Positions 20,246 through 31,029 of a stretch of DNA of 64,000 nucleotides are shown here, piece after piece (positions within the stretch are counted from its first letter, which is position 1; each line of letters starts with the position of its first letter). Position numbers and translations under genes: made by a program. Under the pieces are notes generated by a model. It was given only the letters and a program-made list of their open reading frames with translations. It made no database searches and was not told where the DNA came from. Source of the stretch: Firmicutes bacterium AM55-24TS (GTDB taxonomy: Bacteria > Bacillota > Clostridia > UBA1381); assembly GCA_003460745.1 (NCBI GenBank), contig QTVU01000012.1, positions 6,778-70,777 of the forward strand, given 5' to 3'.

Positions 20246-23097
20246 ATGGAGCGAAAAAATATAAAATGTCATTTTATATCCAATACCCACTGGGACAGGG
20301 AGTGGAAATTCAGCGCTCAAAGAACAAGACATATGCTTGTGACTGCGATTGATATGCTGCTCGATATTTTTGAGAAAGAGCCGGATTACAAACATTTTCA
20401 TCTTGACTCGCAGACACTTCCCATTCAGGATTATCTCGAAATAAACCCTGAAAAGAAGGAAATTCTGAAAAAGTATATCAGTGAGGGAAAGCTTGCTGTG
20501 GGTCCGTGGTTTTGTTTGCCGGATGAGTTTTGCGTGGGTGGAGAGTCTCTTATAAGAAATCTTCTCCTGGGACATAAAATTGCAAATGAATTTGGCAAAG
20601 TTTCAAAGACAGGCTATTCGCCCTTTGGCTGGGGACAAATATCACAAATGCCACAGCTATATCATGGCTTCGGAATAGATTTTGCGTCCTTTTACAGAGG
20701 GCTTAATACATATATGGCACCGAAATCGGAGTTCTACTGGGAGGGCGCCGACGGTACAACAATTTATGCTTCAAGACTGGGGCAGAGACCGAGATATAAT
20801 ATGTGGTATATAATGCAGCGCCCTGTGTTTTATGGCAAGCGTGACGGTGACAATCGTCGTGTTTCATGGGGAGCTGGAGATGGAATATTCCGTTTTGCGG
20901 ATCCGGCAAGATGTGAATATGAATATCAGTATTCGCATAGAAATATGAGTATCATGACGAATATATAGCTGAAAAGACGGAGCAGGCACTCTCTGAACAG
21001 GACGATGAGTGGACAACGCCTAACCGCTTCTGGTCGAACGGTCATGATTCATCAATACCGGATATGAGAGAATCAAGGCTTATCAAGGATGCTAATGCTG
21101 TTTATGAAGGTGTTGATGTTTTTCACAGTACAGTTTATGACTTTGAGCAGAGCGTGATCAGAGATTTTGATAAAAATTCACCTGTTTTAAAGGGCGAAAT
21201 GCGCTATCCGTTTACAAAAGGCAGCGTAAGTGCGCTGTTTGGCTGGGTTCTTTCTGCAAGAATTAAGGTTAAGCAGGAGAACTTTGAAACAGAACGATTG
21301 CTCACATCATATGCTGAGCCGATGGCGGTTTTTGCGTCTGTATGCGGAGCTGTATATCCGCAGGCGTTTATTAATAAAGCCTATAACTATATGCTTCAAA
21401 ACCACGGGCATGATTCGATTGGCGCGTGCGGCAGAGATGTTGTATATAAGGACGTAGAATATCGGTTCAGGCAGTCAAGAGAGATTGCAACCTGCGTGCT
21501 TGAAAGAGCTCTTATGGATTTGTCTGGCGACATTGACTTTGCGGGCTGGGATAAGAATGATATGGCGCTTGTAATGTTTAATCCGGCTCCGTTTAAAAGA
21601 AGTCTGACGGTTCCGTGTGAGCTTGAAATTCCTCTTGAGTGGGAGTGTGACAGCTTTGAGATTGTCGATGCTGAAGGTAATGTATGCCCGCACCAGAACA
21701 TATCGTCAATTAATCCTATGTATCAAATTGTTCAGGATTTGGCAGACGCGGTCGATGTTCTTCCTGTGTCAAGACATACAATAAGAATATTTGTTAAGGA
21801 TATTCCGTCGATGGGCTATAAAACACTCAAGGTTGTACCTAAGTATCATACACGGGCTACAACGCCGGTTAATATGCTTTGCGGCATAAATACTATGGAG
21901 AATGAATATCTGAAGGTTAAGATAAATTCAAACGGTACGCTTAAGGTTACTGAAAAGGAAACCGGCAGGGAATACGATAATATCGGATATTTTAAGGACA
22001 CCGGTGAAAATGGCAGCCCGTGGGAACACAAGACACCGGAGCTTGATGAGGAATATACAACTGTTAATGAACGGGCGATTGTAAGCCTTGTATACAGCGG
22101 TGAGCTTGAAACTAAGTACAGAATAGTTCTTAATTGGGCAATTCCCGAAAATATAGTTGACGGCGGCAAGAAAAGAAGTTCCCGCCTCGCGCCTTACAGA
22201 ATAGAAACGCTTGTAACACTCAGAAAAGGCGCAAGATGGGTTGAATTTGAAACGAAAATTAATAACAATGTTCCTAATCACTATCTTCAGGCTGCTTTCC
22301 CCACAGACGTGGATGCAGAGTTTGTATACGCTCAGGGACAGTTTGATGTGGTAAAGCGTCCGATTGCGAAACCGGATTATTCGAAGTATGACGAAATTCC
22401 GATGACAGAGCAGCCGATGAACTCGTTTGTTGATATATGCAATGAAAATGAAGGTGCGGCGATTTTGAATACGGGACTTAAAGCGTATGAATCGGATGAT
22501 GATTATAACCATACTGTGTATTTGTCATTATTGCGCTGCTTTGAGCTTCGCATATATGTAACTCCCGAGGAGCAGAACTATTCGAGAATAGAGAACGGTT
22601 CACAGTCTTTTGGTGAACATACTTTCCGATATGCTTTTATGCCTCATAAGGGTGATTGGGAAGATGCTCAAGTATGGAAAGCTGCTGAAGATTTTAATAT
22701 GGAAATACTAATTGGACAGACAGCACCAACAGAACATGGCAAGAACCCTCTTGAAAAGTCGTTTATTGAACTTGAAAATGAAAATCTACACATAAGTGCC
22801 GTAAAACGCAGTGAGGACGGCTTAGGGTGTGTGGTGAGATTATTTAATCCGTCAAGTGAAACAGTTAAAAATAGAATTAGATTTAATGGTGGCATAGCGG
22901 AGATATCAGATAAACAATCGCCAATAGAAAGACAGGTACACTCGTTTGAACTTCCGTGTACGGAAAATAGGAAGTGGGCAAGTGTTAAAAAAGTCACGCT
23001 TGAGGAACTTTCAGAGACAGAGCTTTCAGTGGATACAAATGGCTGGTGCGATGTTGAAGTTACTCCAAAACAAATTTATACATTAAAATATGAATAA
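20246..23097 (+). CDS. Glycoside hydrolase family 38 alpha-mannosidase-like protein (frameshifted)
   Basis: Cytoplasmic protein of about 950 residues. The GH38 N-terminal metal site is present (HFISNTHWDREW, with His and Asp ligands), as are VGPWFCLPDEF, SQMPQLYHGFGID, the C-terminal HDSIGACGRDVVY, and the long beta-sandwich half. The frame breaks near 20940-20945. Adding one base gives RNYEYHDEYIAEKTEQA and joins it to the downstream frame. At the position where family members usually have the nucleophile (GYxPDTFG), this protein reads GYSPFGWGQ, so the Asp is missing. It may have altered activity. It is translationally adjacent to the HAD gene, forming the end of the GH88-GH94-HAD-GH38 operon, and a terminator follows at 23130. 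Confidence 0.8.
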
Positions 23098-23129
23098 TGT
23101 GCCGAAAACATAATTAATCGGTAGTGAGA

Positions 23130-23166
23130 AAAAGTTTACCTCGTTTTTTGAGGTGAACTTTTCTTT
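23130..23166 (+). terminator. Intrinsic terminator after the GH38 gene
   Basis: AAAAGTTTACCTC (23130-23142) pairs with GAGGTGAACTTTT (23150-23162), followed by TTCTTTT. It lies 32 bp after the GH38 stop. Confidence 0.8.
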
Positions 23167-23275
23167 TATAATGTTAATATAGTAAAGGACTGTTTAGAAT
23201 AGGTTTTATTTATTGGACAATGGATACCTTCCAATATTCTCTCTCTCTTTCTCCCTACAAAAAAACAGTCCTTTT
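23167..23275 (+). promoter_or_regulatory. Promoter and long-loop hairpin leader of the giant GH5 gene
   Basis: TATAAT-like sequence (23167-23172, TATAATG) is followed by AAAGGACTGTTT (about 23184-23195). The exact complement AAACAGTCCTTT lies at about 23264-23275, trailed by TTTATAT. The ~68-nt loop holds a CTCTCTCT pyrimidine tract. The stem plus U-rich tail looks like a terminator with a long insert, so it could act as an attenuator ahead of the gene at 23305. No known riboswitch was recognised. Confidence 0.4.
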
Positions 23276-23304
23276 TATATAATTAAATCGAAAGGGTGAT
23301 ATTC

Positions 23305-26300
23305 ATGAAAAAATTCTTAAGTCTTGTAACGGCTATTGTAATGACAGTGTCGCTTTGCATTATGCCTGTTTATGCACAGACATATGAGGAAGCTGCAGCA
23401 GACGCTCAAAATGCGGAAATTAACTATAATCGTTCTGTGCCTCTTGAGGTCAAGGGAAATAAAATAGTTAAGCAGGGAACAGATGAAATGGTAGTTCTTC
23501 GTGGTGTAAATGTTCCGAGTATGGACTGGGGTATGGCAGAACATCTATTTGAGTCTATGACAATGGTCTATGATAGCTGGGGAGCTAATCTGATACGTTT
23601 GCCAATAAATCCTAAATATTGGAAAAACGGCAGCGTATGGGACGAAAAAAACTTAACAAAGGAACAATATCAGAAATATATTGATGATATGGTTAAAGCT
23701 GCACAGGCGAGAGGTAAGTATATAATTCTTGATTGTCACAGATATGTTATGCCACAACAAGACGATCTTGATATGTGGAAAGAACTTGCTGTTAAGTACG
23801 GCAATAACAGTGCGGTACTTTTCGGTCTTTTGAATGAACCACATGATATAAAACCGGTAGGAGTTGAAAAACCAACTACAGTGGAACAATGGGACGTGTG
23901 GTATAATGGCGGACAAATTATAGTTGGCGGTGAAGAAGTAACTGCTATAGGTCATCAACAACTTCTAAACGAAATTCGCAAACAAGGTGCAAATAATATC
24001 TGTATAGCCGGTGGTCTGAACTGGGCATTTGATATAAGCGGTTTTGCTGATGGCTATAATGAACGCCCAAATGGATATAGACTAATAGATACGGCGGAAG
24101 GCCATGGCGTTATGTATGACTCTCACGCATATCCGGTTAAGGGTGCAAAAACCGCATGGGATACGATAATAGGTCCGGTAAGACGTGTTGCACCGGTGAT
24201 TATAGGTGAATGGGGATGGGACTCATCCGACAAGAACATATCGGGCGGAGACTGCACAAGCGATATATGGATGAATCAGATTATGAACTGGATGGACGAT
24301 ACTGACAATCAGTATGACGGAATTCCTGTAAACTGGACAGCATGGAATCTGCATATGAGTTCATCGCCGAAAATGCTCTATTCATGGGATTATAAGACTA
24401 CGGCATATAACGGTACTCATATAAAGAATCGCTTACTTTCATACAACACTGCACCGGAAAAGCTTGACGGTGTATATTCAACAGATTTCAGCACAGACGA
24501 TGTATTCAGAAGCTATACTGCTCCATCGGGTAAGGCTTCGATTAAATATTCTGATGAAAGCGGAAATGTAGCGATAACACCTGCGGCGGCGAATTGGTAT
24601 GCAACACTGAATTTCCCGTTTGATTGGGATTTAAATGGAATTCAGACAATAACAATGGATATTTCCGCAGCAACTGCTGGAAGTGTAAATATAGGTCTTT
24701 ATGGTTCTGATATGGAAGTATGGACTAAAGCTGTAGATGTAAACACTGAAGTTCAAACAGTAACAATAGGCATAAATGAACTTGTGAAACAGGGTAATCC
24801 GCAGACTGACGGTAAGCTTGACGCCGCTCTTTCCGGCATATATTTTGGAGCCGCTACGGCAGATACGGGATCTATAACTATTGATAATGTAAAAATTGTA
24901 AAACTCGCTACACCTGTTTATACTGCCAATACATATCCTCATAAGGATATGGGAGAGGAAAGCTATATTGATATAGATACGACTGGCTTTAAAAAACAGA
25001 CTACGGCGTGGAATTCCAAATTTACGGGAACAACAATGCAAATTACGGATGCGAATGTCTTAAACATAAATGGTGAGACAACAAAAACAAAATGTGTGAC
25101 ATATACAAGAGATGCAACTGATACTGAGGGTTGCAGAGCAAAATTTGACCTTAATACTGTTCCGTCTATGGATGCCAAGTATTTTACTATCGATATCAAA
25201 GGTAATGGTATTGCACAGAAGCTGACAGTAAGTTTAAGCGGACTGGCATATATTACTGTAAATATGGCAGAGGGCGATACCGATTGGCATCAATATATAT
25301 ACAGTTTAGAAGGTAATGTTGAATACCCTGAAGATATAACATATGTTCAGATTTCAGCAGACACGCGAACAACTGCCGAATTTTACATTGATAATATTGG
25401 CTTCTCAAACACAAAGCCGGAACGTCTGATTCCGTATCCGGAAAAGACATTTGTTTATGATTTTGCTACTTATAATAAGAACACCACAAAATATGAGGCA
25501 GCAATATCCACAGAATCCGGAAGTGAGGGAGATACAATCGTTGCGACTAAAGAAGAAGGCGGGCTTGGATTTGATTCAAAAGCACTTGAGGTGAAATATT
25601 CAAGAAACGGAAACACACCGTCAAAGGCAAAGGTGGTTTATTCACCGAATGATTTCTTTAAAGGAAATGTAAATGACGATGAGCGTACTGCTAACCGTGC
25701 TACTTTAAAAGCTGATATGGAATATATGACAGACTTTGTGTTTTATGGAAAATCTACAAGCGGCAAGAATGAAAAGATAAATGTTGGGGTGATTGACACA
25801 GCAAGTGCGATGACTACTTATACAGACACTAAGGAATTCACTTTGACGACGGAGTGGAAACAATTTCGAGTTCCGTTTGATGAGTTTAAGATACTTGATG
25901 GAGGAAGCAATCTTGATTGTGCACGCGTAAGAGGTTTTATATTTTCTTCTGCTGAAAACAGTGGGGAAGGTTCATTCATGATTGATAATATAACTCATAC
26001 AAGCATAAAAGGTGATATAGAATGGGGCTTACCAACTCCTACTCCTGAACCGACGCCTACTCCGCTACCGGACCCTGTAACTGTTACAACGGCAGAGCAG
26101 CTTGCAGCGATTACAAGCACTGAGGGAAATATAATTCTTGGAGCAGATATAGACCTTGGCACAACAGGCTTTACGACAAAAAGTGTGACACATCTTGACC
26201 TTAACGGTCATACATTGACATCTTCGGGACCGTTCGTAGTGGACCCAAGACACGAAATAACGATTGTTGACACAGGAAGCACCAAAGGTGCCATTATAAA

Positions 26301-29300
26301 TACAGGTACAACGCAAACCTCTTATGGAATAAGAGGTACAACAGAAGCAGCGACAATAAATATTGACGGTGCAGAAATTGATGCGGGAGGTCAAGCGATA
26401 TTGATTAATGTTGCAGGACGAAAGTGCAATATAAAGGACGCAGTAATTAACGGGGGCAGCTATGCCATAAACGTAGGAACGAACGGCGGTGAGATTAATA
26501 TTGATAATGCTCTTATAAATAATAAAGCGGATTATAAAGGCTACGCACTTTATTTGCAGGGCGGTATTGCCATTATAGATGACGGAACATTTGGCTATAA
26601 CGGAACCACAAACACTCTTCTTGTAGCACGTTCAAGTGAGTTGACAATTAATGGCGGCACATTCACAAATCCAAACAGTGGAAGAGGTGCTATAGTTACA
26701 GATAAACAATTTGTAGGTACTGTTACGATTAATGGAGGTGTTTTTGAGAATACAAATGCCGGAGGGTACAGTATCCTCGATAGCAATGAGGGCTATCAGT
26801 CTATAGACGCAGAAACAAGTGAGATTATAGCGTCACCGGTAATAAATATTAATGATGGAACATTCAAATCGGCAATAGGAAAAACAAAGTCAACAAACTC
26901 ATCAGCAACTGAAATATCTATAAAAGGTGGGCAGTTTGCCGCAGACCCGACTGTGCTGTATCCAAATTGTATAGATACAGATATATATAGTATAACAAAG
27001 GTTGCCGAAGGCAAGTATGTTGTGACGAAAAAAGGGGTGGAACCAACACCGGAACCGACACCGGAGCCGGTAGCAAAAATTGTATCGAGTATTGAGGAAA
27101 TTAACACTCTTACAGCGTCTGATGATTATGTAAAGTTGGGTGCAGATATTGATTTGGGAACATCAAGTATAAAGACAAAGTGTGCAATGCGTCTTGACCT
27201 TAATGGACATACATTGAGTGGAGGCGGCTCAACGGTCATAGAAGCAATGTATAACCTTACAGTTGTTGATACAGGTACAACAAAAGGCACAATCAAGAAT
27301 GTTAATACATCAACTTCTTATGGTATAAAATTTGCAGTAAAAGATGCAGTTCTTACCATTGACGGAGCAAAAGTTGAGGCAATGAGTCAAGCGATAATGT
27401 TAAGCGGTACGGGTTCAATACTTCATTTAAAAGATTCTGTAATTAACGGAAATAGCTATGCGGTAAACCTTTCAAACGGTATTATAAATATTGAAAATAC
27501 CGTTATAAATGATGATTCTGAATATAAGGGCTATGCTCTGTCAGTTGCCAATGGTACCGCGGTGATAAATAGTGGAATATTCAATTATAACGGGAATATG
27601 AGCAGTATTACCTTCTCGGGTTCAAGCGAAATTACAATAAACGGCGGAACTTTTAAGAATTCTGTTAGTAAAAGAGGTGCGATTAACACTGTAAAGGGCT
27701 TTTCCGGAACTCTTACAATAAACGGAGGCACTTTTGAAAATACCGCAGAGAATAACGGTTACAGTATTCTTGATGGTGATGAAGCCACTACAGAAACAGT
27801 GCCGGTAATAAATATCACGGGCGGAACGTTTAAATCTACTATTGGTGCGACAAAGCCCGCTAACACAACAACGGTCATCACTATTTCCGGCGGAACATAT
27901 TCATTTGACCCGACAAGCTATGTTACCGACACGGAAACATACAGAGTTATTGATAACGGCGATGGTACATACAAAGTAGCTCCGAATTCACAGGTGTATT
28001 CTGTCACACTTAATGCGTGCGGCGGAAGTGAAGTAATGGTTGAGGATTTTAAGGAAGAAAATATCCCTGATAATGGTATTGAACTTCCTATACCAACAAA
28101 AGCCGGATACAAATTTGACGGCTGGTACACTGAAGAAAACAATGGCAGTCAGGTTAATGGGATAACAAAAGACAATCTGTCTGACATCTTTAGAAACGAA
28201 GCAACAGTCACATTATATGCACACTGGACTCTGTTAAATTATACGATAACTTACGAGGGACTTAATGATGCAACAAACACCAATCCGTCAAACTATACGG
28301 TTGAAACTGAGGCAATAACTCTTGCCGCTCCCGGTACAAGAAAGGGATATACATTTGGCGGTTGGTACACTGATGTTGAATACCAAAACAAGATAGAAAT
28401 AATCGAACAAGGCACGACGGGAAATAAAATATTATATGCAAAATGGGATGAAATAGCGTCAGGAAGTATTACCGCAAGCTTTGTATCAACGGGAACAATT
28501 CCGTCAGATATAGTACAAGGTACGATAAATGTGACAGAAAAGGCATATGAAAATGATGAAGTTTCATTTATGGTTACGCTTCCTAAGGGATATACGTTGG
28601 AAAATGTTTTGTGTACTGCTGACGGAGAAAATTTAAACACTATTACAGAAGAAAATGGCAGCTATACATTCATAATGCCAGGTAAAAATGTTACGATAAC
28701 AGTGAATGTACGTCCGATACAGTATACAATTAATCTGGATTTGCAAGAGGGTACAGGTACAACAACGACTATATACGGCAGTGTTGAAAATTTACCCGTT
28801 TTACCGAATGACAATCCGAAAAAACAAGGATATAACTTCAAGGGCTGGTTTGATGCACCGACAAAAGGAACTGTAATTACGATGGATAATCTTAATACCG
28901 CTTCAAATATGCTTGCACTGTTCGGAAATAATACAGAGCTTACAATTTATGCTCAGTATACAGAAGTGGGTAATTTTGTAGTTATATACTCTGCGGTAGG
29001 AGCGGATGAGGAAACAATTCCTACTGATAACACCCAATATAATATTGCGGAAACATCGATAATTAAAATTCCTAATCAAGAACCAAAAAAATTAGGATAT
29101 ACATTTGAAGGCTGGAAGACAGGCACTGATGACACGGTTTATAAATATGGTACACAGAATGACACATATACAGTCCCAAATGATATAAACGGTGCTATTA
29201 CATTTATTGCACAATGGTCAATAAATGAATATGAGATTACATATGAGCTCAATGGCGGAATAAATGCCGAAAATGCTCCTGTATCGTATACTATTGAAAC

Positions 29301-29736
29301 AGATACGATAACATTGCCAGTTCCGACAAAGGATGGCTATAACTTCGAGGGATGGTATACAGATGCTGCATTTGAAAATGCAGTTGCAGCTATTGCCAAG
29401 GGTTCCGTTGGTGATATGGTTTTATATGCAAAATGGTCGGAAAAAGATATGGCTGTATATAAGATAAACAACTATGAAAAAGGAAATGTAAGCGTAAGAA
29501 AGCGTACAGACACAGATGATAGCTCAAGCGTTGTAATAGTTGCATTTTATAAAACATTAAACAATAATTCTGTCTTGATTAAGACGTCAATAGCCGAAAT
29601 AGGAGCTATTGAAAAAGGTGATGATATATCAAAGACAGTGGAAGAACCGGAGGACTATTCTTATGCAAAAGTATTTATGTGGAATGACTTAAATGGAATG
29701 ATGCCACGTTGTAATTCGCCGAAGATGGATAAATAA
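23305..29736 (+). CDS. Giant secreted GH5 enzyme with CBM-like, beta-helix and InlB-type repeat modules
   Basis: A protein of 2143 residues. Domains in order: signal peptide (1-25); GH5 catalytic domain (about 35-385), with acid/base Glu178 in FGLLNEPHD and nucleophile Glu302 in IIGEWGWD; three jelly-roll carbohydrate-binding-like modules (about 390-535, 555-705, 710-905); a PTPTPEPTPTP linker; two homologous parallel beta-helix segments (about 925-1240 and 1255-1560) rich in INGGTF turns; about five Listeria-Bacteroides repeats with GYxFxGWYT (about 1560-2045); and the C-terminal module ending KVFMWNDLNGMMP. The starting ATG follows AAAGGGTGAT and is preferred to GTG at 23296. It probably both binds and cuts cell-wall polysaccharide. 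Its GH5 domain is close to that of the gene at 4278. Confidence 0.87.
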   Translation: MKKFLSLVTAIVMTVSLCIMPVYAQTYEEAAADAQNAEINYNRSVPLEVKGNKIVKQGTDEMVVLRGVNVPSMDWGMAEHLFESMTMVYDSWGANLIRLPINPKYWKNGSVWDEKNLTKEQYQKYIDDMVKAAQARGKYIILDCHRYVMPQQDDLDMWKELAVKYGNNSAVLFGLLNEPHDIKPVGVEKPTTVEQWDVWYNGGQIIVGGEEVTAIGHQQLLNEIRKQGANNICIAGGLNWAFDISGFADGYNERPNGYRLIDTAEGHGVMYDSHAYPVKGAKTAWDTIIGPVRRVAPVIIGEWGWDSSDKNISGGDCTSDIWMNQIMNWMDDTDNQYDGIPVNWTAWNLHMSSSPKMLYSWDYKTTAYNGTHIKNRLLSYNTAPEKLDGVYSTDFSTDDVFRSYTAPSGKASIKYSDESGNVAITPAAANWYATLNFPFDWDLNGIQTITMDISAATAGSVNIGLYGSDMEVWTKAVDVNTEVQTVTIGINELVKQGNPQTDGKLDAALSGIYFGAATADTGSITIDNVKIVKLATPVYTANTYPHKDMGEESYIDIDTTGFKKQTTAWNSKFTGTTMQITDANVLNINGETTKTKCVTYTRDATDTEGCRAKFDLNTVPSMDAKYFTIDIKGNGIAQKLTVSLSGLAYITVNMAEGDTDWHQYIYSLEGNVEYPEDITYVQISADTRTTAEFYIDNIGFSNTKPERLIPYPEKTFVYDFATYNKNTTKYEAAISTESGSEGDTIVATKEEGGLGFDSKALEVKYSRNGNTPSKAKVVYSPNDFFKGNVNDDERTANRATLKADMEYMTDFVFYGKSTSGKNEKINVGVIDTASAMTTYTDTKEFTLTTEWKQFRVPFDEFKILDGGSNLDCARVRGFIFSSAENSGEGSFMIDNITHTSIKGDIEWGLPTPTPEPTPTPLPDPVTVTTAEQLAAITSTEGNIILGADIDLGTTGFTTKSVTHLDLNGHTLTSSGPFVVDPRHEITIVDTGSTKGAIINTGTTQTSYGIRGTTEAATINIDGAEIDAGGQAILINVAGRKCNIKDAVINGGSYAINVGTNGGEINIDNALINNKADYKGYALYLQGGIAIIDDGTFGYNGTTNTLLVARSSELTINGGTFTNPNSGRGAIVTDKQFVGTVTINGGVFENTNAGGYSILDSNEGYQSIDAETSEIIASPVININDGTFKSAIGKTKSTNSSATEISIKGGQFAADPTVLYPNCIDTDIYSITKVAEGKYVVTKKGVEPTPEPTPEPVAKIVSSIEEINTLTASDDYVKLGADIDLGTSSIKTKCAMRLDLNGHTLSGGGSTVIEAMYNLTVVDTGTTKGTIKNVNTSTSYGIKFAVKDAVLTIDGAKVEAMSQAIMLSGTGSILHLKDSVINGNSYAVNLSNGIINIENTVINDDSEYKGYALSVANGTAVINSGIFNYNGNMSSITFSGSSEITINGGTFKNSVSKRGAINTVKGFSGTLTINGGTFENTAENNGYSILDGDEATTETVPVINITGGTFKSTIGATKPANTTTVITISGGTYSFDPTSYVTDTETYRVIDNGDGTYKVAPNSQVYSVTLNACGGSEVMVEDFKEENIPDNGIELPIPTKAGYKFDGWYTEENNGSQVNGITKDNLSDIFRNEATVTLYAHWTLLNYTITYEGLNDATNTNPSNYTVETEAITLAAPGTRKGYTFGGWYTDVEYQNKIEIIEQGTTGNKILYAKWDEIASGSITASFVSTGTIPSDIVQGTINVTEKAYENDEVSFMVTLPKGYTLENVLCTADGENLNTITEENGSYTFIMPGKNVTITVNVRPIQYTINLDLQEGTGTTTTIYGSVENLPVLPNDNPKKQGYNFKGWFDAPTKGTVITMDNLNTASNMLALFGNNTELTIYAQYTEVGNFVVIYSAVGADEETIPTDNTQYNIAETSIIKIPNQEPKKLGYTFEGWKTGTDDTVYKYGTQNDTYTVPNDINGAITFIAQWSINEYEITYELNGGINAENAPVSYTIETDTITLPVPTKDGYNFEGWYTDAAFENAVAAIAKGSVGDMVLYAKWSEKDMAVYKINNYEKGNVSVRKRTDTDDSSSVVIVAFYKTLNNNSVLIKTSIAEIGAIEKGDDISKTVEEPEDYSYAKVFMWNDLNGMMPRCNSPKMDK

Positions 29737-29765
29737 TATAACAAAACATCTAAATATTAATTTAT

Positions 29766-29870
29766 AAACAGAACATATAACCGACTGTAAATTCTTATCT
29801 TAAAAAACGTTACCCATGTCAAACTAAATGGAATTTTGTGTCGTTTGTATGTTCTGTTTGTTATTTATTA
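29766..29870 (+). terminator. Long-loop inverted repeat after the giant GH5 gene
   Basis: AAACAGAACATA (29766-29777) is the exact complement of TATGTTCTGTTT (29848-29859), followed by GTTATTTATT. The 70-nt loop is AT-rich. It may be the transcript end of the 23305 gene. The arms resemble, but do not equal, those of the leader at 23184. The remaining bases up to the ManA start show no gene. Confidence 0.45.
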
Positions 29871-30041
29871 TAAAATAAATTAAAAACGTGCAAATATTAT
29901 ACCAAATCAGAGTGGTTTTTCTATATACCCAATATAATTTATAGTGACAAAACGGATTAGCCATATCCGTAAAAGTGTATAAACTCTATGTTTTTCAGTG
30001 TTTTGCACATGGCTATTATAAATATCAAAGGAGTGAAAATA

Positions 30042-30992
30042 GTGTCAGAACTTTATCCTGTTCGCCTTATTCCTGTTTTTAAGGATTATCTCTGGGGTGG
30101 AACAAAATTAAAAACTGTGTTTAATAAAAAATCAGAACTGAATATACTGGCAGAAAGTTGGGAACTATCGGCTAATAAGGACGGTCAAAGTATAATAGCC
30201 AATGGTAAATATCAAGGATATGGCTTGAAAGAGTACATAGATATAGTTGGAAAGGAAATTGTAGGTACAAAAGGTCTTGCCCTTGACGATTTTCCAATAC
30301 TTATAAAGTTTATAGATGCAAAAAAGAATTTGTCTGTGCAGGTTCATCCCGATGACGAGTATGCCACTTGCCATGACGGTGCAAATGCTAAGACAGAAAT
30401 GTGGTACATACTCGATTGCAATGTTGGTGCATATCTGTATTACGGATTTAAAAAAGATATTACAAAGCAGGAATATCAAGATGCAATCAGAAGCAATACA
30501 ATAACAGATGTACTTAATAAGGTGCCTGTTCACAAAGGAGATGTATTTTTCATACCTGCGGGAACTGTACATGCGATAGGAGCGGGAATTCTTATATGTG
30601 AAATACAACAGAATTCCAATACGACTTATCGTGTATATGATTATGATAGACGCGATAAGGACGGGAATAAAAGAGAATTACATATTAGAGAAGCTCTTGA
30701 ATCTTCAAATTTGAAAAAATCTACTTATTCAAATTCTGTGCTTGATGGTGATGATATTATTTTGACTCAATGTGATTATTTCACCGTTCGTCGACTGAAA
30801 GTACAAAATAGAGTGCAGCTTAGAATTGATAAAACAAGCTTTCATTCACTTATAATTACAGACGGAAGCGGGGAATTGTATATGGGTGGAGAGATTCTTA
30901 AACTGAATAAGGGAGATAGTATATTTATCCCCGCTCAAAATAATGAATATACTGTTAGCGGACCTTGTGAAATTATATTATCATTTTTATAA
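30042..30992 (+). CDS. manA: Mannose-6-phosphate isomerase, class I
   Basis: Interconverts mannose 6-phosphate and fructose 6-phosphate in the cytoplasm, feeding mannose released from plant polysaccharide into glycolysis. It is a cupin metalloenzyme. The zinc ligands appear in QVHPDDEYA and KTEMWYIL, and downstream as GTVHAIGAG. The start is GTG 30042, placed by AAAGGAGTG and by alignment of MSELYPVRLIPVFKDYLWGG with the family; an upstream in-frame ATG at 29988 has no ribosome binding site. The 316-residue length matches the short Firmicutes form. It lies 37 bp before a sugar kinase, and together they form a hexose-entry pair. Confidence 0.93.
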   Translation: MSELYPVRLIPVFKDYLWGGTKLKTVFNKKSELNILAESWELSANKDGQSIIANGKYQGYGLKEYIDIVGKEIVGTKGLALDDFPILIKFIDAKKNLSVQVHPDDEYATCHDGANAKTEMWYILDCNVGAYLYYGFKKDITKQEYQDAIRSNTITDVLNKVPVHKGDVFFIPAGTVHAIGAGILICEIQQNSNTTYRVYDYDRRDKDGNKRELHIREALESSNLKKSTYSNSVLDGDDIILTQCDYFTVRRLKVQNRVQLRIDKTSFHSLIITDGSGELYMGGEILKLNKGDSIFIPAQNNEYTVSGPCEIILSFL

Positions 30993-31029
30993 AATTTTAA
31001 ACAAACTTAAGGAATGGAGTGATTTATAG

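Noticed and set aside
14093..20945. Programmed ribosomal frameshifting as explanation of all the broken genes
   Set aside because: Apart from 45213-45219 none of the break sites has an X XXY YYZ heptamer in phase; single-base loss is simpler.
16840..23097. Horizontal transfer of the GH94-HAD-GH38 block based on its apparently higher GC
   Set aside because: The impression is by eye only, no composition statistics were computed, and the genes fit the pathway and the operon.
29988..30041. ATG 29988 as start of mannose-6-phosphate isomerase
   Set aside because: No ribosome binding site; the extra 18 residues are not part of the family, while GTG 30042 has AAAGGAGTG correctly spaced.
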